From Ignelater luminosus (Eukaryota; Arthropoda; Insecta; Coleoptera; Elateridae), in assembly GCA_011009095.1 (NCBI GenBank), contig VTPC01000615.1:74350-138349 (forward strand): a DNA stretch of 64,000 nucleotides. Direction: 5' to 3'. Below the pieces are notes generated by a model. The model did not search any database. It worked only from the letters and a program-made list of their open reading frames with translations, and had not been told where the DNA came from. Positions 1-13,273 of the stretch are shown here, piece by piece (the stretch's first letter is position 1; every line of letters begins with the position of its first letter). The translations under genes were made by a program, and so were the position numbers.

Positions 1-3000
1 ATAAACCCCAAATCGACCTGCCAGCGAGAGTCAGTTAGTTCAACAAAATTCTGATTTTTGGTATTGAGATAATTTTTTATTTCTTCCACATACACTGGAT
101 CGGTTTGGCCAGCACTGTCGTACAATCTTTTTCTTGCTGTATTTCTCTAATTCTAATTAATTACTAAAAAATAAAAAAATTTCAAAAATTTTTACATAAC
201 ATTTTATTGAAAACTTCATTTTTTTATCGTGGTCGTATAGTGGCGGGTACATGTAAAACGGTCGCCGGGCGCCGTGGTGCCCGCGGGCATAGGGTTGGGG
301 GCTTCTGCTTTAATCCAGTGATGTAAAAGTTTTTTGCAGACAAACAACAATAGAAAGATTTTCTTTGTGCTACCACTATGCTAAAAAACTACAGAATAAC
401 AAAGCTTTGAAAAACAAAGAAAACTAGAAAAAAAATAGGATTTGTAATACTTTTCCACAAATCTTTTCTTGCTGAGATGTACTCTCGAGCATTGGTTCAG
501 GGTAAACAAGTTTTAGATCAAAGATTAGGGCATATTAGATGCTTTTTCCATGACAGAGAAGTTTGCAAGTCCAAATAATCAACTAAGTACATTTATTATG
601 CACGGCCAGCATGGGCCTTTTCACGAGTAATATAAAAGGTAAAACAACAAAGAATACGTAACCAAATGGAATGTGTGATCGAGGGATAGAGACTGTAATT
701 AAAATGGAACAAAGAAACAACTAAAATGAATTTCTGTCTCCAACATGGCCTACAGTGTCCAGTTATGGTAAAGGAAAGATGTCGAACAGACTGAACAGTA
801 TTGAACGTTCTTATTGTTTAAAAGAAATTATTTAATGCATGTCCTTGCATATCTTTCATGACGCCTATGTAGAGAGCCGACTGACACATTTCCAAATCGT
901 GGCATACTGTGCAGAAGTGGAAATCCAGATGAGAAGAATTAAAGGAACGACAATCAGCATCCTCACCGGGCAACACGTGACACTGAGACTAAAGATTTGA
1001 AGAAAAGAAACGAGTGTCGAAATACGTTCCTGTAATACCCCTATTTTATTATTAGATTTTATTACAAGGATAAATAATATTTCAGAGGACATGATTTACA
1101 TGAAACAAATTTAAAGTTATTCAAAATTTTATAAATAAATAGATATTATTTAAAGTAAGTATAATTTGGCTAATGTAAAAATAATAAACTTTCATTAATG
1201 GCAAGTGTCGCCAAAAGTAATATAAACAAAGATTGATCGGGGGCAGAGGCCCACACGGGGAAAATTTGGTATAGAAAAAGATTCTGCTTTAAGTTTTTGG
1301 TGGGTGAACATCATTCTGGTAAAATGTTGTCTAATCTTTGAAATTATGCTTATTCCCTGAATGTATTTTTTTCTCTTAGTGATTACAACAATTATGCTAA
1401 AATCAGTTTTTATAATACTTTTATATTTTTTTGTTTAAATATATATATAACGCAGTTAATCCTTACTAAGTGTTTGAATTATTGATTCTAATTAATTAAA
1501 AACAAGTGAAGGTAGATCTAGGGTTAAGACCTACACGTCTCCGAAGGAAAAGCCGGCCAATACACGGTAAGTTCTTACATCTTAAAATCATAATGCCTAT
1601 TCGACATAACAACATAGGTTATTACATTCCTTTGGTCTCTTTTAGGAAATCTGCAATCACAAGGCTAAAGATCTATCACTCGCAGCTTCCTTCAACACTT
1701 AAAGCTTCGTCAAAGCCCACCTACTATACCATCAGTTGTTTTCGGAGACTAACTTCTTGTCATCCAGGAAGCTACACTTCAACATGAATTTGACAAAATT
1801 GACAAAAAAGGTCAGACACTTAAAGCACTAACAAACTTACTAGCTTGAAAGATTCGTTTCTGATTAAATGACTGCCAAACTTAATAACATCAAAACGCCA
1901 TAAATGACAAATTTTATACCCGTATAAAATAGATAATTTACATAACGATTCATTCCACTCTCTTTGTTCATTAACTTTGACTAAAATCGGAGGAATTAAT
2001 AAAAGTAGCCGTATATTCACAACATTCGATCCCGTCTTACTCTTTTTCTTCTTTTCTGAATTAGTAAAACATTCAATAATGAAAAGCAAAAGGTAAGAAC
2101 TAAGATAATTCTAATTACTTTGATTAATTATTTCAAATTAAATTTGATCTTGTTAGTTGCATCTCGAGGCTATTCTGATATGAGAAATCTTGATGCGTAA
2201 CGTTTAAAAAATTCTTCTTTATACTATTGAACCCGGAATCAGAATTAATACCAATGATTAAACTTGATTAAAGAAAAGATATGCAGGTATCATAAATTAG
2301 TATTGGGAAGCAATTACAAATAATGAAGCAAGCAGTAACTAACCAAATTCGGAACGAGCAAGTTTCCTCATTGGATTTCTCAGAAAGTAAATTGCACCCC
2401 AAAAAGGTTAATAAATGCAAAATTAGGAATAAACAGAACCTACGCCGCCGCTGCCCCAGCTAAAGCAAACGAATATTAATTGAAATTAATAATTCCATAA
2501 CTCATTTTCGAGTAATATAATCTTTTAATGAGGCTTCCATATGTGAACAGAGATTAGCATTTAATGGCTCGACGAAGTTGTACTACGAGTTAACATTAAA
2601 TAGTAATGAAGGCCCAACATCGTTGCTGGGGCACTAAAATTACATCTAACTCTTACCTACTGGCATAACCATCGTGTGTATTGTTTGCACAACATGTTTA
2701 CATATACGAGACGAGAATTAGAAAATCAAATATACTCGTGCAACTTGTATTTGCTTTTCGCTTTAATATATTACACACGCTTTGGGTACCTAAGCATTTA
2801 GTAATCCTCGCACGGAATGTTATTATTGTTGTTTTTGTCCTTACATACAAATCTGTTATCATACTCATAAATTAAATTTGTCCCCTAACAAGTCTAAATC
2901 ACATCTAATTTCCAATTTCCTACACCCTCTCTAACATGTCCTAGGAAAACTTTACCACCTTTTATATGTCCAAAAGGAAACCTTTCAACGCTAAAGTCAA

Positions 3001-5279
3001 TGGAAATAAATCGAAGTCTCCTCTGATTCACTCAGCTTCCCAAACGAAAACGATTTACAGGGTCATAAAACGTTTGCTCGTAAAACCGCCCTTAAATAGT
3101 TACGTACTTTCTAAGGTGCCGTCAGTTTGTCAAGTATATTTGGGGAGGAAAAAAGATGCATAAGGGAGGGAATGTTGGTAAATAAAAGACGAAATATATT
3201 TGCGGAAAGTGCGAAGGCCATACATTTAATGATTAGGGGTCTTTAAGGCTCCTTAAGTAAAAGCGTTTAGTAGTATTTTTGGACAAAATTTCTGTTGGCA
3301 AAATACGCATTTGTTCTGCTCTTCAGAATCTTCTATAAGATTAGCCGTAATGATTTTAAATTCCCATTTAATATTATTCTGGTTAGATTGCAATTAAGTA
3401 GTGTTTAACGAAGAGAAGAAGGTGTGATTGTGTACTGTATCCATTAACAAATATTTCTAGTGAAATCTCCAGTGATCTCGACTTGACCGTGTGTATTTGT
3501 ATTACTGTAGCGCAATTTTAGCACCTTCGACTTTAGTGTAGATGCCAATTAAACTGAAGTTATGTTACTTTCATTCCACGAGATGTAGGATAAAATAAAC
3601 GGTAAAATCTGTATTCAATACATTGTATTGACGTTTATTAAAAAGGTCATTATATTGAGGACAAATATAAAATTCAATTCAAAACAGTTTTGTGGCGTTT
3701 GTTATGGAAAACTGCGCGTATGGTTTGCATACACAATTTATACATAAAGACTTTTATAGAAAGGCGAGCACGTTTCTAATAAATAAGCCATAATAAATTA
3801 GAAAAACAAACTGCAAAACTCAAAGACGAAGTTTTTGTTTCTGTTTAGCTTTTCAGTTCCTGTTTATGTGGCAAAAAAGGCAACCGTTAAGTAAACAAGA
3901 ATTTACAAAGAGAAAGGCAACTTTTCTTGATTAATCTGAAATGTTTCTAAAGAAACAAAAGGCGTTTTTAGGGAAAGATCCTTTAAAGCCATTCATAGTA
4001 AAATATTACTAATGGTTATTATTCAATTAATTAGTTTTACATTCATCTTATAGAGAACAGTATCGTTATAAAAGATTGTAGTCTTTTCCCAGAATAAAAC
4101 GTACATTGTATACTACTTCACTTCGTTTCTTTTAGTTGAAAAGAAAAATCAAGTTGTCCGTACATTAGCAAAGACAAATTTGATACCTTTAAGCTAAGCA
4201 AGATTTAAAGCAATCAAGTCTTACTTTTATAGACGAACAAAGTTAATTTCTCAAACTAAATTCTCATAAAATTGAATAGCGCATAAAGAGCCCTTTCAAA
4301 GGTGAATATGCTTTCAGCGCGGAACATTTATTGCAGATTACGTTCTTACAACTTGCAACACTGTTGGGTATGAGCAATCACAGCTGGCAATATCTTATTA
4401 TTGAATTGTATTCTTTGCAAGGTGATTTAGTTTGAACTCAAAGAATCTAGAGTGGAAAATCGATAAACACTTCCCAAGTTCCAAAGTGATAAGCAATCTG
4501 TATCGAAACAGTGCGTGACACAAAGGTTAGTGTATCACTAACAGTTGCCTCACATATCATAGCAAATCTTTCTCAGTATTTAATCTTACATTGGTAGTAA
4601 AAACCCTGTTGTTGAGGACCTATGTGTCTTTTTCGCAGCACTTGTGGGATTTGACATTAGCGACAATTCTTTTGCCCTTAAGTATAGCGAGTTCTATCTC
4701 GGAGAGTCAGGAAGTAGCACTCGCAGATCCGATAAAGACGATCCCAGATGAGGTTTGCAGGTTTTTTCAAATGTAGGTGCTGGTATCGAAAACTTCCAAG
4801 AAAGTATAGGCTGTACAAAATCTAAACTTACCATCCATTCTACTCAAGGTAGACCCTTTGTAACTGAAATCGCCGATCCCGGTACCTTGCAGCTTATTTC
4901 TATGATTAAAACTTGATCTCTTGAACCGTCACAAAACGTCGTATCTTGAGCTGAATTTTCTATTTTGAGAAACAAAGCAACGGTCGCCTATACTTATAGT
5001 AAGTAAGAGGTGTGACAAAAAGCACGTTGATGGTTTTCTCTGCCCTTCTCGATGAAACGGTCATATTGTAATTTAGTTGCTGTCGCACAATTGCAACTGG
5101 TTTCTTCGTCACAAACATATTGTCGCTCAGGTTGCCTTCAAAACGCCAACAGTTTTAACATTTAACAGCCTTCCTATCTTTCCACAACCTCCATATTCCC
5201 AATAGTCCCTCGCGATTGTTCCCAAAACTAAAAATGCAGATCAAGGAACAATGTTTCGAGACGGTACAGGAGATCGAGG
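1..5279. other. Gene-free AT-rich stretch
   Basis: I see no coding region, RNA gene or recognisable transposon here. The open frames near 1.5-1.8, 1.8-2.1, 2.7-2.9 and 3.0-3.2 kb are short, carry no family motif and look like chance frames in AT-rich DNA. The one compositional anomaly, at 228-303, is listed separately. Confidence 0.6.
228..303. other. CpG-rich palindromic pocket
   Basis: About 75 bases of GC- and CpG-rich sequence lie inside AT-rich DNA. They include a perfect 12-bp palindrome TGCCCGCGGGCA (278-289) and an overlapping alternative stem, GGGCGCC (267-273) against GGTGCCC (276-282), one mismatch apart from perfect pairing. Its function is unknown. It could be the edge of a truncated repeat or a protein-binding site. 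Confidence 0.5.
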
Positions 5280-7600
5280 TCATAACAGTAAAAACACTTT
5301 TAGAAAAGTTTGAAGAATGGCAGAAGTGTTGAAATTGCTAAATCCATTCACAAAGAGAATACTTCGAAGGAAAAGTAGAATCGGGTGTGTCTAACTTTCT
5401 TCTAAAAGTCCTGGAAATTTGCGATACCACCACGTAATACGTGCTCCAATAAAGCAGCGCTACTTTAGTAAGAGAAGAAGACAACATTAGCAGAGCAGAA
5501 CTTTCAAATTGTTGGGAACACAGAAGAAGAAATTGCGTAATGCACCGAAGATTTCAATCGGCTGAGAAGTCCAACTGGAAGCCAACCATTGCAACAATGA
5601 GCATAACATCTAAAGCAGGAGAGGAGAAAAACTTTTCGCATGGAGACCCTTCAAGTAGGAAAAAACTGTGTCTTACAGTAAGGTTACCGATAAACTCAAA
5701 ATGTCGATAGTAGACGCCAAACCATCTGATGTACTGTTAAACCAGAAATAAGCAGACCTGATTGAAAATAAGCAGTAAATGGCAATCTGACGGAGATCGC
5801 ACATTATTCGTAACTCCTAAGCACAAAGTTCTAGATAGGAATTCATTGCATGCACTGCGCAAATAGAGACAAAACTATGGTTGTGTGACACGGTTCTAAA
5901 ACTGGAGCCACTTTTTAGGAAGAATCGAAATTGATGACAATCAATCATCAAGAATAAACAAGCAAAATATATGATTGGACGTTACAGACTGACACTTAAT
6001 GAGTCATAGTAAGGAGGAAAATGATCAAACCTTAGCATTCTCCATCAATCAGAGTTATGAAATTGAAAGCTTACTAGGGATCAGGTGATACTTTCGAAAA
6101 TCTAAATACCAAAAAGAAGAATGACAATCAAGATAATTCAGATGAACCTAAATCACAGTTAAGGTGATGAGGGTAGACTATGATATTATCATTCTCATTC
6201 AAGAACCTTGAACCTATAAAAAGGTGAAACAAGTCGTCTCAGAAGTGGTAGCACTAACAAGAGATTTAGCAGTTGCTATCATTAAAACATGAAGTGCAAA
6301 AGAACTGAGACACTTTATCATTGGATTAGCCTATTTTGCTTGAGAAAATATACAAAAATCTAGCATCAAGGAATGGGTAGAAGTAAGTAACAAGATGCAA
6401 GGCTAATGAGCTACATCTTGTTATTATAGCACAAACACACATATTTTAACAGATACCTGATAAACTATACTTCTGAATTGTATTAATTTATTGTAATTTC
6501 CTAGCAATTTTAAAGACGGCGCGCAATCAGCACACGATTCTGTGATTGGTTAAAAATCAGAATGATTGCAATAACGTGGCAATCCAACTTCTTAACACAG
6601 TGGGAATTCCCGCGAGAACAGCAGTAACTATCGCAACGAACATTTTCAGGGGAGCCTCCTTCTGTCGAACTCAAGGATTAGGGCCCACTGTAATGCTACA
6701 AGATTTACCCTACCTTAGGGCATCATTCCAACGAGATAGAGATATGCTAGTGTGGTATTCATTAGCATATCTACTAGAATAGAGAGATTTAATGAACTGA
6801 CAACAAATCTTAAGTTTTTCATGTTCATGTTTCTAGAGTTGCATACTAGGGATAAAACCACTACACCTGGATCGATATACTATACTTACAGAAGCGGCTT
6901 TACATCAGGTAGTTGAAAAGTTCAAAAAACTATCATTCAAAGAGATGCCTTTCTAGACAAAAGAAAAGATTCTTAATAAAACTTTTCCAGTGATGGCTAC
7001 TGGTGCAAGGAACGCGGTTTTGAAAGAACCTGGTGCAGACGCATCGAGTTCGTTTGCATCACAGACTATGTTGATGATATAACAATCAAATAGTACAGAC
7101 AGCTACAATTAGAGAAGAGATAGCCCTAAACAAGTGAATAACAAATGAAGAATTTTCAAGTAACTTCCAGAATCCCGCCAGAAGAAGAAAGAACGACTAG
7201 GGCCTCTAACACTAAATGAAAGAAATTTTACAGTGTCAGAAGGGGTTAAGTATCTTGGGAAAACTCTAGACTTTATATAACCTAGAAAGAATATATTGCC
7301 AAAAACAAACAGAAAAAGACCTAAACGTACTGATGGTGGTAAGACGAATGTATAAAAAATTAAAATTAAAATTTTGTGTGCACACTGGCTATGATTATCA
7401 AAACAAGTAGCGTTTTGATAAAAGCACCAAACCTAAACCAAGCTGAACTTAAAGCCATGAGAATGACTCAATAGTGACAATGAAAACATTTTAAAACTAT
7501 TGCTGCTCTGCATAAATTCTAGAATATCGGCAATCCACTCGAGTTAATGCTTGCACCGTTCCCTGTATATCTAAAAAAGCGACAAAGTAATAGCAATAAC
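5280..7600 (+). pseudogene. Decayed Jockey/R1-type LINE (gag-like, endonuclease and RT scraps)
   Basis: This is a non-LTR retrotransposon remnant broken by many stops and frameshifts. Near 6174-6212 one frame reads DYDIIILIQEP, which resembles the QEP motif of the APE-type endonuclease domain in Jockey/R1 LINEs. A VALTRDLAVAII-like segment, also typical of that domain, follows. Further on, YVDD at 7067-7078 fits the reverse-transcriptase catalytic box (family norm F/YADD). VKYLGKTLD at about 7245-7271 is the post-catalytic KYLG motif. The stretch 5280-6100 may be gag-derived, but only weakly. The parts are in the order expected for a single + strand element. Both ends are undefined. The family call is an inference from motifs; the clade could be Jockey, R1 or a relative. 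Confidence 0.6.
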
Positions 7601-8267
7601 AGATAGTAGATCAATTAAGTCTTACCATTAAATACCTCACAATCCTAAGCTTGAATGCCAATATATAATCTTCAAACAAGGGCTCTACAAGGTCAATAGT
7701 ACTATTTACAAATAAAATCAAAACCCAGCTAATAAACAAAATATAATTAATCTGTTCGACCCAAAATCGCATGAATTGGATAGAATTATTATAATCCCAT
7801 TGATGTGCAGGAAAAACCGTGAGTATAACAATACTGCCTTTTTCAAGTCCTAGCTTTAACATTATATTTTTGTAAATATCTTTTGTTAGATGGAACATAG
7901 TTTATAATCAGAGAGAAGCGAGGATAATGATAAGGTAAGTTTATGTTTTATAAACTGCTCCCGTTCAGTGGTATTCTGTTCTAAATTTAATACACGGCAT
8001 TAACAACACAATATTTATGAATAGGTAGTTCAGAAGGGTTCAGTTGATGAAAGCAATAAAATTTACAAAATTAATTTGTAAAAGAAGCAATACCTAAATA
8101 TTTTTTCCAGAGATAGATTTTATATCGAGGGCTTTATAACATAGGGGCGTATCTACGATTTTTACTAAATTGAGATGTCTTTTTGTATGGCAGGTATGGG
8201 TCTCCTCTATGTTTTGACATAGAGAACGTTTCTTAAAATTAGTCAATCAATTACAACGACAAGTATA
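7601..8267. other. No gene seen
   Basis: AT-rich sequence downstream of the LINE remnant. A 95-codon open frame on the - strand (7611-7898) has no recognisable motif and is probably fortuitous. Confidence 0.5.
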
Positions 8268-8790
8268 TACAGGGTGATTCCAAATACGTAAAAAAAGCTT
8301 TAAGAGTTTATGGTAGAGCTTAAAACAAATAAAAATATGCGTCCGAAACACAACCGTTTCCGACATACAAGATGTTCAAGTTTCATTTAACATCTCTTGT
8401 TTTTTCAATATCTCTAGAACAAGGTGAGATATGAGAATTAAATTTTATACGTGCTTGTTACTTTAATGTCTCTACTATTTTACGTAGTTTTGTGTTTAAT
8501 ACCCTTACTAGAGGAGGAGAAGTAGGGCTGGAAGGTAAGCTCATTATCTTAAGACAATTGTTACCCCACTGAAAATAAAGAAATCTTTCTATTTTCGGAA
8601 TCAATAATCGCTCTTACTTTTTTTTCTGCAAAATAAGTCATTCTGAAGTAAAATTTGATTTATCAAAATCTCTCAAATTCAAGGGCCTATGGCAAGGTCA
8701 CACGTTGTCGCAAAAACAGGATGAATTAATTGCATCGCATTCCTTGACAAAATGTAAGCCATATAACATTCTTTTCTAAGATGCACCGTT
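8268..8790 (+). repeat. Repeat copy A, left arm of a 4.9-kb inverted pair
   Basis: It begins with ACAGGGTGATTCC, a kind of terminus common in insect repeats. Its 8570-8755 segment matches the reverse complement of 12915-13105 at many positions, including GGCCTATGGCAAGGTCA against GGCCTACGGCAAGGTCA and GCATTCCTTGACA in both. Both arms start with ACAGRGTGATTC at their outer edges. The left arm carries roughly 290 extra bases (8290-8565) absent from the right arm. It has no coding capacity. Confidence 0.65.
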
Positions 8791-8999
8791 TTCGAGATGC
8801 AGGATGTCACAGTTTACACTCTAAAGGGAATGAATATCTAATGAAATACTTGATAATTTCTTTCGGCTTATAGATTGTTTATGATGTAAATACAGCAATA
8901 AATTTGTTTTTTTTCAAGTTTGAATATTTAGCATTCCAAAAAAAAGGTTAGTAAATTTCATTATCAGGGAACATATAGAACAAAAGAAAAAATGTAAAA

Positions 9000-10605
9000 C
9001 TAGTTTGTATGGCAATTGATGCACATTACACTACCCTTTTTGTAGCCTCCGTTTGATGCATTCTTTGGGACGTTGCACCGTTGTTTTCTTCCACATTCAA
9101 AAACCCACCTCCTAAGGTTAGTCGTCCAGGTTTTCGTCTTGCTGTAAAATCCCCTATTAGCTGATTCGCAACCTTACTTCTGAACTGCAAGTGGCTTACG
9201 GTTTCTTTTATGAATTAGTTATTTTTAAAGTTTCTTTATGGAGGATAAACGCGTTGACAATGGCTGCATTCAGGAAATAACAAAAAAAGCTTCATCCACC
9301 ATCTCCTACCCTTCCAATCAAAACGATCAACGCCACTGCAGTTTCGCGTTTCCCAGACTTGTTGGTCCAAAAACCTTAGCGTTTTTGGATGCATTATGCT
9401 TATTACTGCACACTGTTACATCTTCTGTGCTTCGAGCCTTCTATTTCATAACAGAAAACTCATGGCATACTGCATAGTCAGATTAGATTATAGCCAGCTT
9501 TTTGTATTCCAACAGGTTCGTTTTGGAAAATGCTTTCTTGTTTGGCAAACCGTCTCACAATCAAATAGGTCCCTGTCTGATAAATTTTGCATAAGTGGTA
9601 TTGTTGTGAAGAAGGTATCAAAACACACAGATGACCCTCTATTTGCCAACGTTCTTGATAACTGCAATGCTATAGGTTCGCCCGTTATCATTGGTACTGG
9701 TAGATTCTTTTCCCTAAACGTCAAAGAAGTACAAATATCCCGTATCAGAACAAGTCAAAGCCCATACCTCCAAGCATTTTTTAATAGGCACATGCTTTAG
9801 GCTTAGGCAATTATGTTCTCACCTATAACAATATTTTTGCTGGGGGGTAAATGAAGCATTGAACAGTTCATCGAAATGGTGTAGCATGGGTCGAACTTGT
9901 AAAGTTTGTCATATTGAACAGTACATACAGGCATTTTTGGATTATTGCTTATTGTGAAAAAAATTGAAGCACCTTCAAAAACCGTTTCATAGGAAATATG
10001 CTCACACACCTGCTATTATGGAAGTAAGGATCCTGTGACCAATATTCTTTCAACCATGTCAAACTGTTAAATTTCATGATTATCTCTTCTTTTGTGAGAG
10101 CTAACATTTTGTGTGTTTGTAAAGCATATAAATTGAATTGTCGAACAAGCAAATCAATATAACTCTCCGTGAGAAAGATGTAAAAGAAATCAACAGGTTC
10201 AGCAGACTGAACCTACTAAAAATGGCGATAATTTCAGAAATAAAAGAGATAGTAAAAATAAAAATACTAGAACCATTTCATCCACAAAGTCATAATTGAT
10301 AAATGTGGCTGGTGGCATTACCGTTTTGGCCCAGGAGGAAAAACCGTAAATATTCTCCTTCAATTCTTTTGGTTGTTTGTCATCGCTGCCTCTATTTTCA
10401 AGAAATTCAGCTTCTGAAGGTCTTGGTTCATTGAGATCGACATCCGATATCGATATTGAATTAAAATCGAATCGTTTATTTTTTTCGGCAGCTCTGGCAT
10501 TGTTACATCCAACGAAGAAGGTGATACCAATCTTGAAGATCCTGTGCCTGAAGTATCAACTTCTCGGGCAATATCATCATCTGTCAATGGAATCACCACC
10601 AATAT
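9000..10605 (-). pseudogene. piggyBac transposase pseudogene
   Basis: Reading the - strand from about 10600 down, broken frames match the piggyBac transposase (DDE_Tnp_1_7) in order. An acidic N-terminal tract with IPLTDDDIAREVD comes first. The N-terminal core follows, with EYWSQDPYF and MKRFLKVLQFF (10152-9960), then DKLYKFDP. Next is GEPIALQLSRTLANRG with CFDTFFTTIPLM, holding the second catalytic Asp (about 9600-9660). Last is GVDRFDW (9314-9334), holding the third, followed by a Trp-rich segment. The region of the first catalytic Asp (about 9860) is scrambled by frameshifts. Numerous stops mean no functional protein. The C-terminal tail runs to about 9000. I found no convincing TTAA-flanked inverted ends. 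Confidence 0.82.
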
Positions 10606-11179
10606 CGGAATCCTCTGCCTGATTCTCGGTGGTTTACAACTCCTTAGCTAATTCCTTTCTTCCAATAATAATAATAATCAGAAACGATCTATAAAATGTC
10701 AGAAACAAAATCAAGATCGTTCTTATTACGTTATGTGCGCAAGCTGTAAAAGTTGAAAAATACTTGAAAAATTTCGTCGGGGCTTATTGATTTCTCATAC
10801 TATCGTAAACTAAGAAATCTAACTTGCCTGCTCTTACTTTTTCTGAGTTCCCTTTATGACTAAGGAATTAATCCGGTCCCGCCTTTGAGCCATCATGATG
10901 ATGATGATGATAATAAACGGTTTATGTTTTGAAAGTTCATTGGGTTTTTTAATTTATGAGAAGCCCTAACTCTTCTTTATGTAGGAATTTAAATTTTTAT
11001 GTACCAGTAAGTAACAATTCTTAACTTTTTCTATCCAGGGTACATTAGGCTAATAGACGTACCTGTTTTTAAATAAACATTCATTCACTAATCAAAAATA
11101 CACAACAAAAACTTTCAAAAAGCGCAAACAGAAAACAAGAAGAAAGCGGGATTGAGCACTGATATAACCTAAAGTGTCC
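10606..11179. repeat. Intergenic spacer with two microsatellites
   Basis: It contains an (AAT)n run at about 10664-10679 and an (ATG)n run at about 10895-10911. Nothing else is recognisable between the piggyBac and hAT remnants. Confidence 0.55.
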
Positions 11180-12233
11180 AGCGTGGATTTATTAACAAGT
11201 AAACCAACTCTTTAAAAATCCTTTGTTCTTTTCAAACGCCGTCCGACGACCTTCAACTAATAGTTAGGTGATAATACAGATCTGTACGAACAGATGTCTC
11301 TAGGTTTACTACTTTTAGTGTGGTTCACAAGTTCCGTTTTGGCTATTTTGTGCCTGACTTCACCAAAAATTATGAGCGAGGTGTCATTCGATTTGGAATG
11401 GCATTTAGAAACTTTTCGAACATTTCCAAGTCTCACGCAAAAAATTGCAAAAGTTATAAACAAATAAATAAACCTGCTTTTAGCATATATGCAGCCGTAT
11501 CCGTCACCATTAACAGAATCTTTTCAGTTGGGACTGCATTAGGAAGAAAAAAGTTTGCGAGTTTGCCGTTAATAAATCTTGTTATGGTGCTGCTGTTGGT
11601 TTTATCTAGTTCTTTCAAATATATTAAAAATGGCCTGGTTGGAGTATCTTCATGTAATATAGCGATAATGAGACCAGCCACACATCTACCGCACTCATTG
11701 GTGGTTTCATCGACAGAAAACCAGATATAATGGTCTGCAATTATATTTTTAATTTCATGAAGGACTGTTTTATAAACTGTATCTAAATAGTTTTTTCGTA
11801 GACTGCTTTCGGACGGTATCATTCTCTTACAATATGTTTCTAAGAATTTTCGAAATGCAGAATTGTCTAATTTTCTGAAAGGAATATTTACCGATATCAG
11901 AGTATTGCATAAATCAAAATAAAAAGTTCTTTCTTCAGATCGAGTAGAAGATCCAGAGGCAACTACTTCTGAAATAGTTTGTTGTTTCAGCTTATTTTCA
12001 TTTTCTGCTCTTCCTACATTTTCCTTGTGAATAGCGGTCTTCGTATGTTGTATTACATTATACTTTTTGTCGCACTGGATCTATTAAAATGAGCATTAAA
12101 GAATATTATATTTAAAATCTAATCTACTCCTTACCGTTTTAACACATACTCTGCAAAATAGTCCACTACCGTCCAGCCTTATTTCTGGTATATTTTTAAT
12201 CTACTCTTCTACACTCGTTTTAACTTTTGGCAT
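11180..12233 (-). pseudogene. hAT transposase pseudogene, CGGBP1-like group
   Basis: The ATG at 12233-12231 opens MPKVKTS. A BED-like zinc finger follows (LFCRVC, with its distal His lying in another frame). Next is the linker typical of the CGG-repeat-binding-protein-like hAT family, FDLCNTLISVNIPFRKLDN. The catalytic core starts in a 122-codon open frame (11822-11454): SSLRKNYLDT, then SVDETTN with the first catalytic Asp, then LMVTDTAAYM with the second. Downstream, NVRKVSKCHSK near 11400 fits the following helical region, after which similarity fades. Stops (for example in the zinc-finger linker) and frameshifts disable it. The C-terminal dimerisation domain is not visible. CGGBP1 in vertebrates derives from this hAT lineage. 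Confidence 0.8.
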
Positions 12234-12904
12234 TGTAACACAGTCTTATTTTATTAAAAACAGAAGACAATACAAAAGATTAAGTTATAATAAAATGAAA
12301 CGAAACTTTTTCAATTTACCAGCAACATTACATACACGCACGATACCAACACTTTAAGTAACCCAGTAAAACTGAAGCATTTGTCAAATAAATCTTAAAA
12401 CCTATAAGAACTAACTGTTTTCACAGCTTATCCTAGAAACAAAGAACTGCCGGGACAATGTGTAACTGCCCCAACAGGCTCCGGAACGGTGAGCGTCCAG
12501 ATGGTATTCAATACATAACGGTAAAGAATGATATTTTAAGAAATCCTTGAAAATATTGTCACGAAGTTGACCGTAAAAACAAAATGTTTAAAAAAATAAT
12601 GTAAACAATTGCTGCTAGAAAATTTATAGAAAGTATTTTGAAGAAACAGAAAATAAATATATTGTAGACAAGAAAAGTATAAGGATATTATGATTTTTTT
12701 CTTAAGACTGACAAAAAATGTACAAAATAAGCATTATTCTAAAAAATAGCAAAAAGTTCCAAAAAAAGCAAAAAAAGCATTATGAAAATTAGTTAAATGA
12801 TTCCTTTAATTGCGATTCGCACTTATTTCAATGTCTTTTTGTACTGCTATTAGTATCTAAAAAAAGCATCATTCCTATAAATCCGCACTCTAGTTATAGG
12901 GCAA
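12234..12904. other. No gene seen
   Basis: AT-rich spacer between the hAT pseudogene and the right repeat arm. It may hold the 5' end of the hAT element, but no inverted terminus was identified. Confidence 0.45.
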
Positions 12905-13135
12905 AGTAGGCTTAATTTCTGTCAAGGAATGCAATGCAAATAATTTTATCCTGTTTCTGCAACAACGTATGACCTTGCCGTAGGCCGTTGAATCTGAGAG
13001 GTTTCGACAAATCCAATTTTACTCGGAAATGATGCATTTTGCGGGAAGAATGCAAGAGCGACTTTTTCTGCCAAATCGATTACTGATTTTGAAAATAAAG
13101 TCTTTTATCCATATTAAGAATCACTCTGTATTTCA
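12905..13135 (-). repeat. Repeat copy B, right arm of the inverted pair
   Basis: This is the reverse complement of part of 8268-8755. Read on the - strand it starts ACAGAGTGATTC, runs through AATCAGTAATCG and TCAGATTCAACGG, and ends near GCATTCCTTGACAG. It is shorter than copy A. The two copies either are ends of a composite element or inserted separately in opposite orientation. Confidence 0.65.
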
Positions 13136-13234
13136 CATACCAAATCTCAAATACTCGTAAATCCTTTTTCATTGCAATTTTTTAAATGTGATAATTTGTT
13201 GATAGCCCTCCATATTGAAAATAACTCTACGGCA

Positions 13235-13273
13235 CACAGTGGTCTGAGCCAAACATTTAGGGGGACAAAAGTC
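13235..13273 (+). repeat. Left 23-RSS-like terminus
   Basis: Heptamer CACAGTG (13235-13241), identical to the vertebrate V(D)J consensus heptamer. Spacer of exactly 23 bp (13242-13264). Nonamer ACAAAAGTC (13265-13273), 7 of 9 matches to the consensus ACAAAAACC. The CGGCA target copy lies immediately outside. Confidence 0.85.
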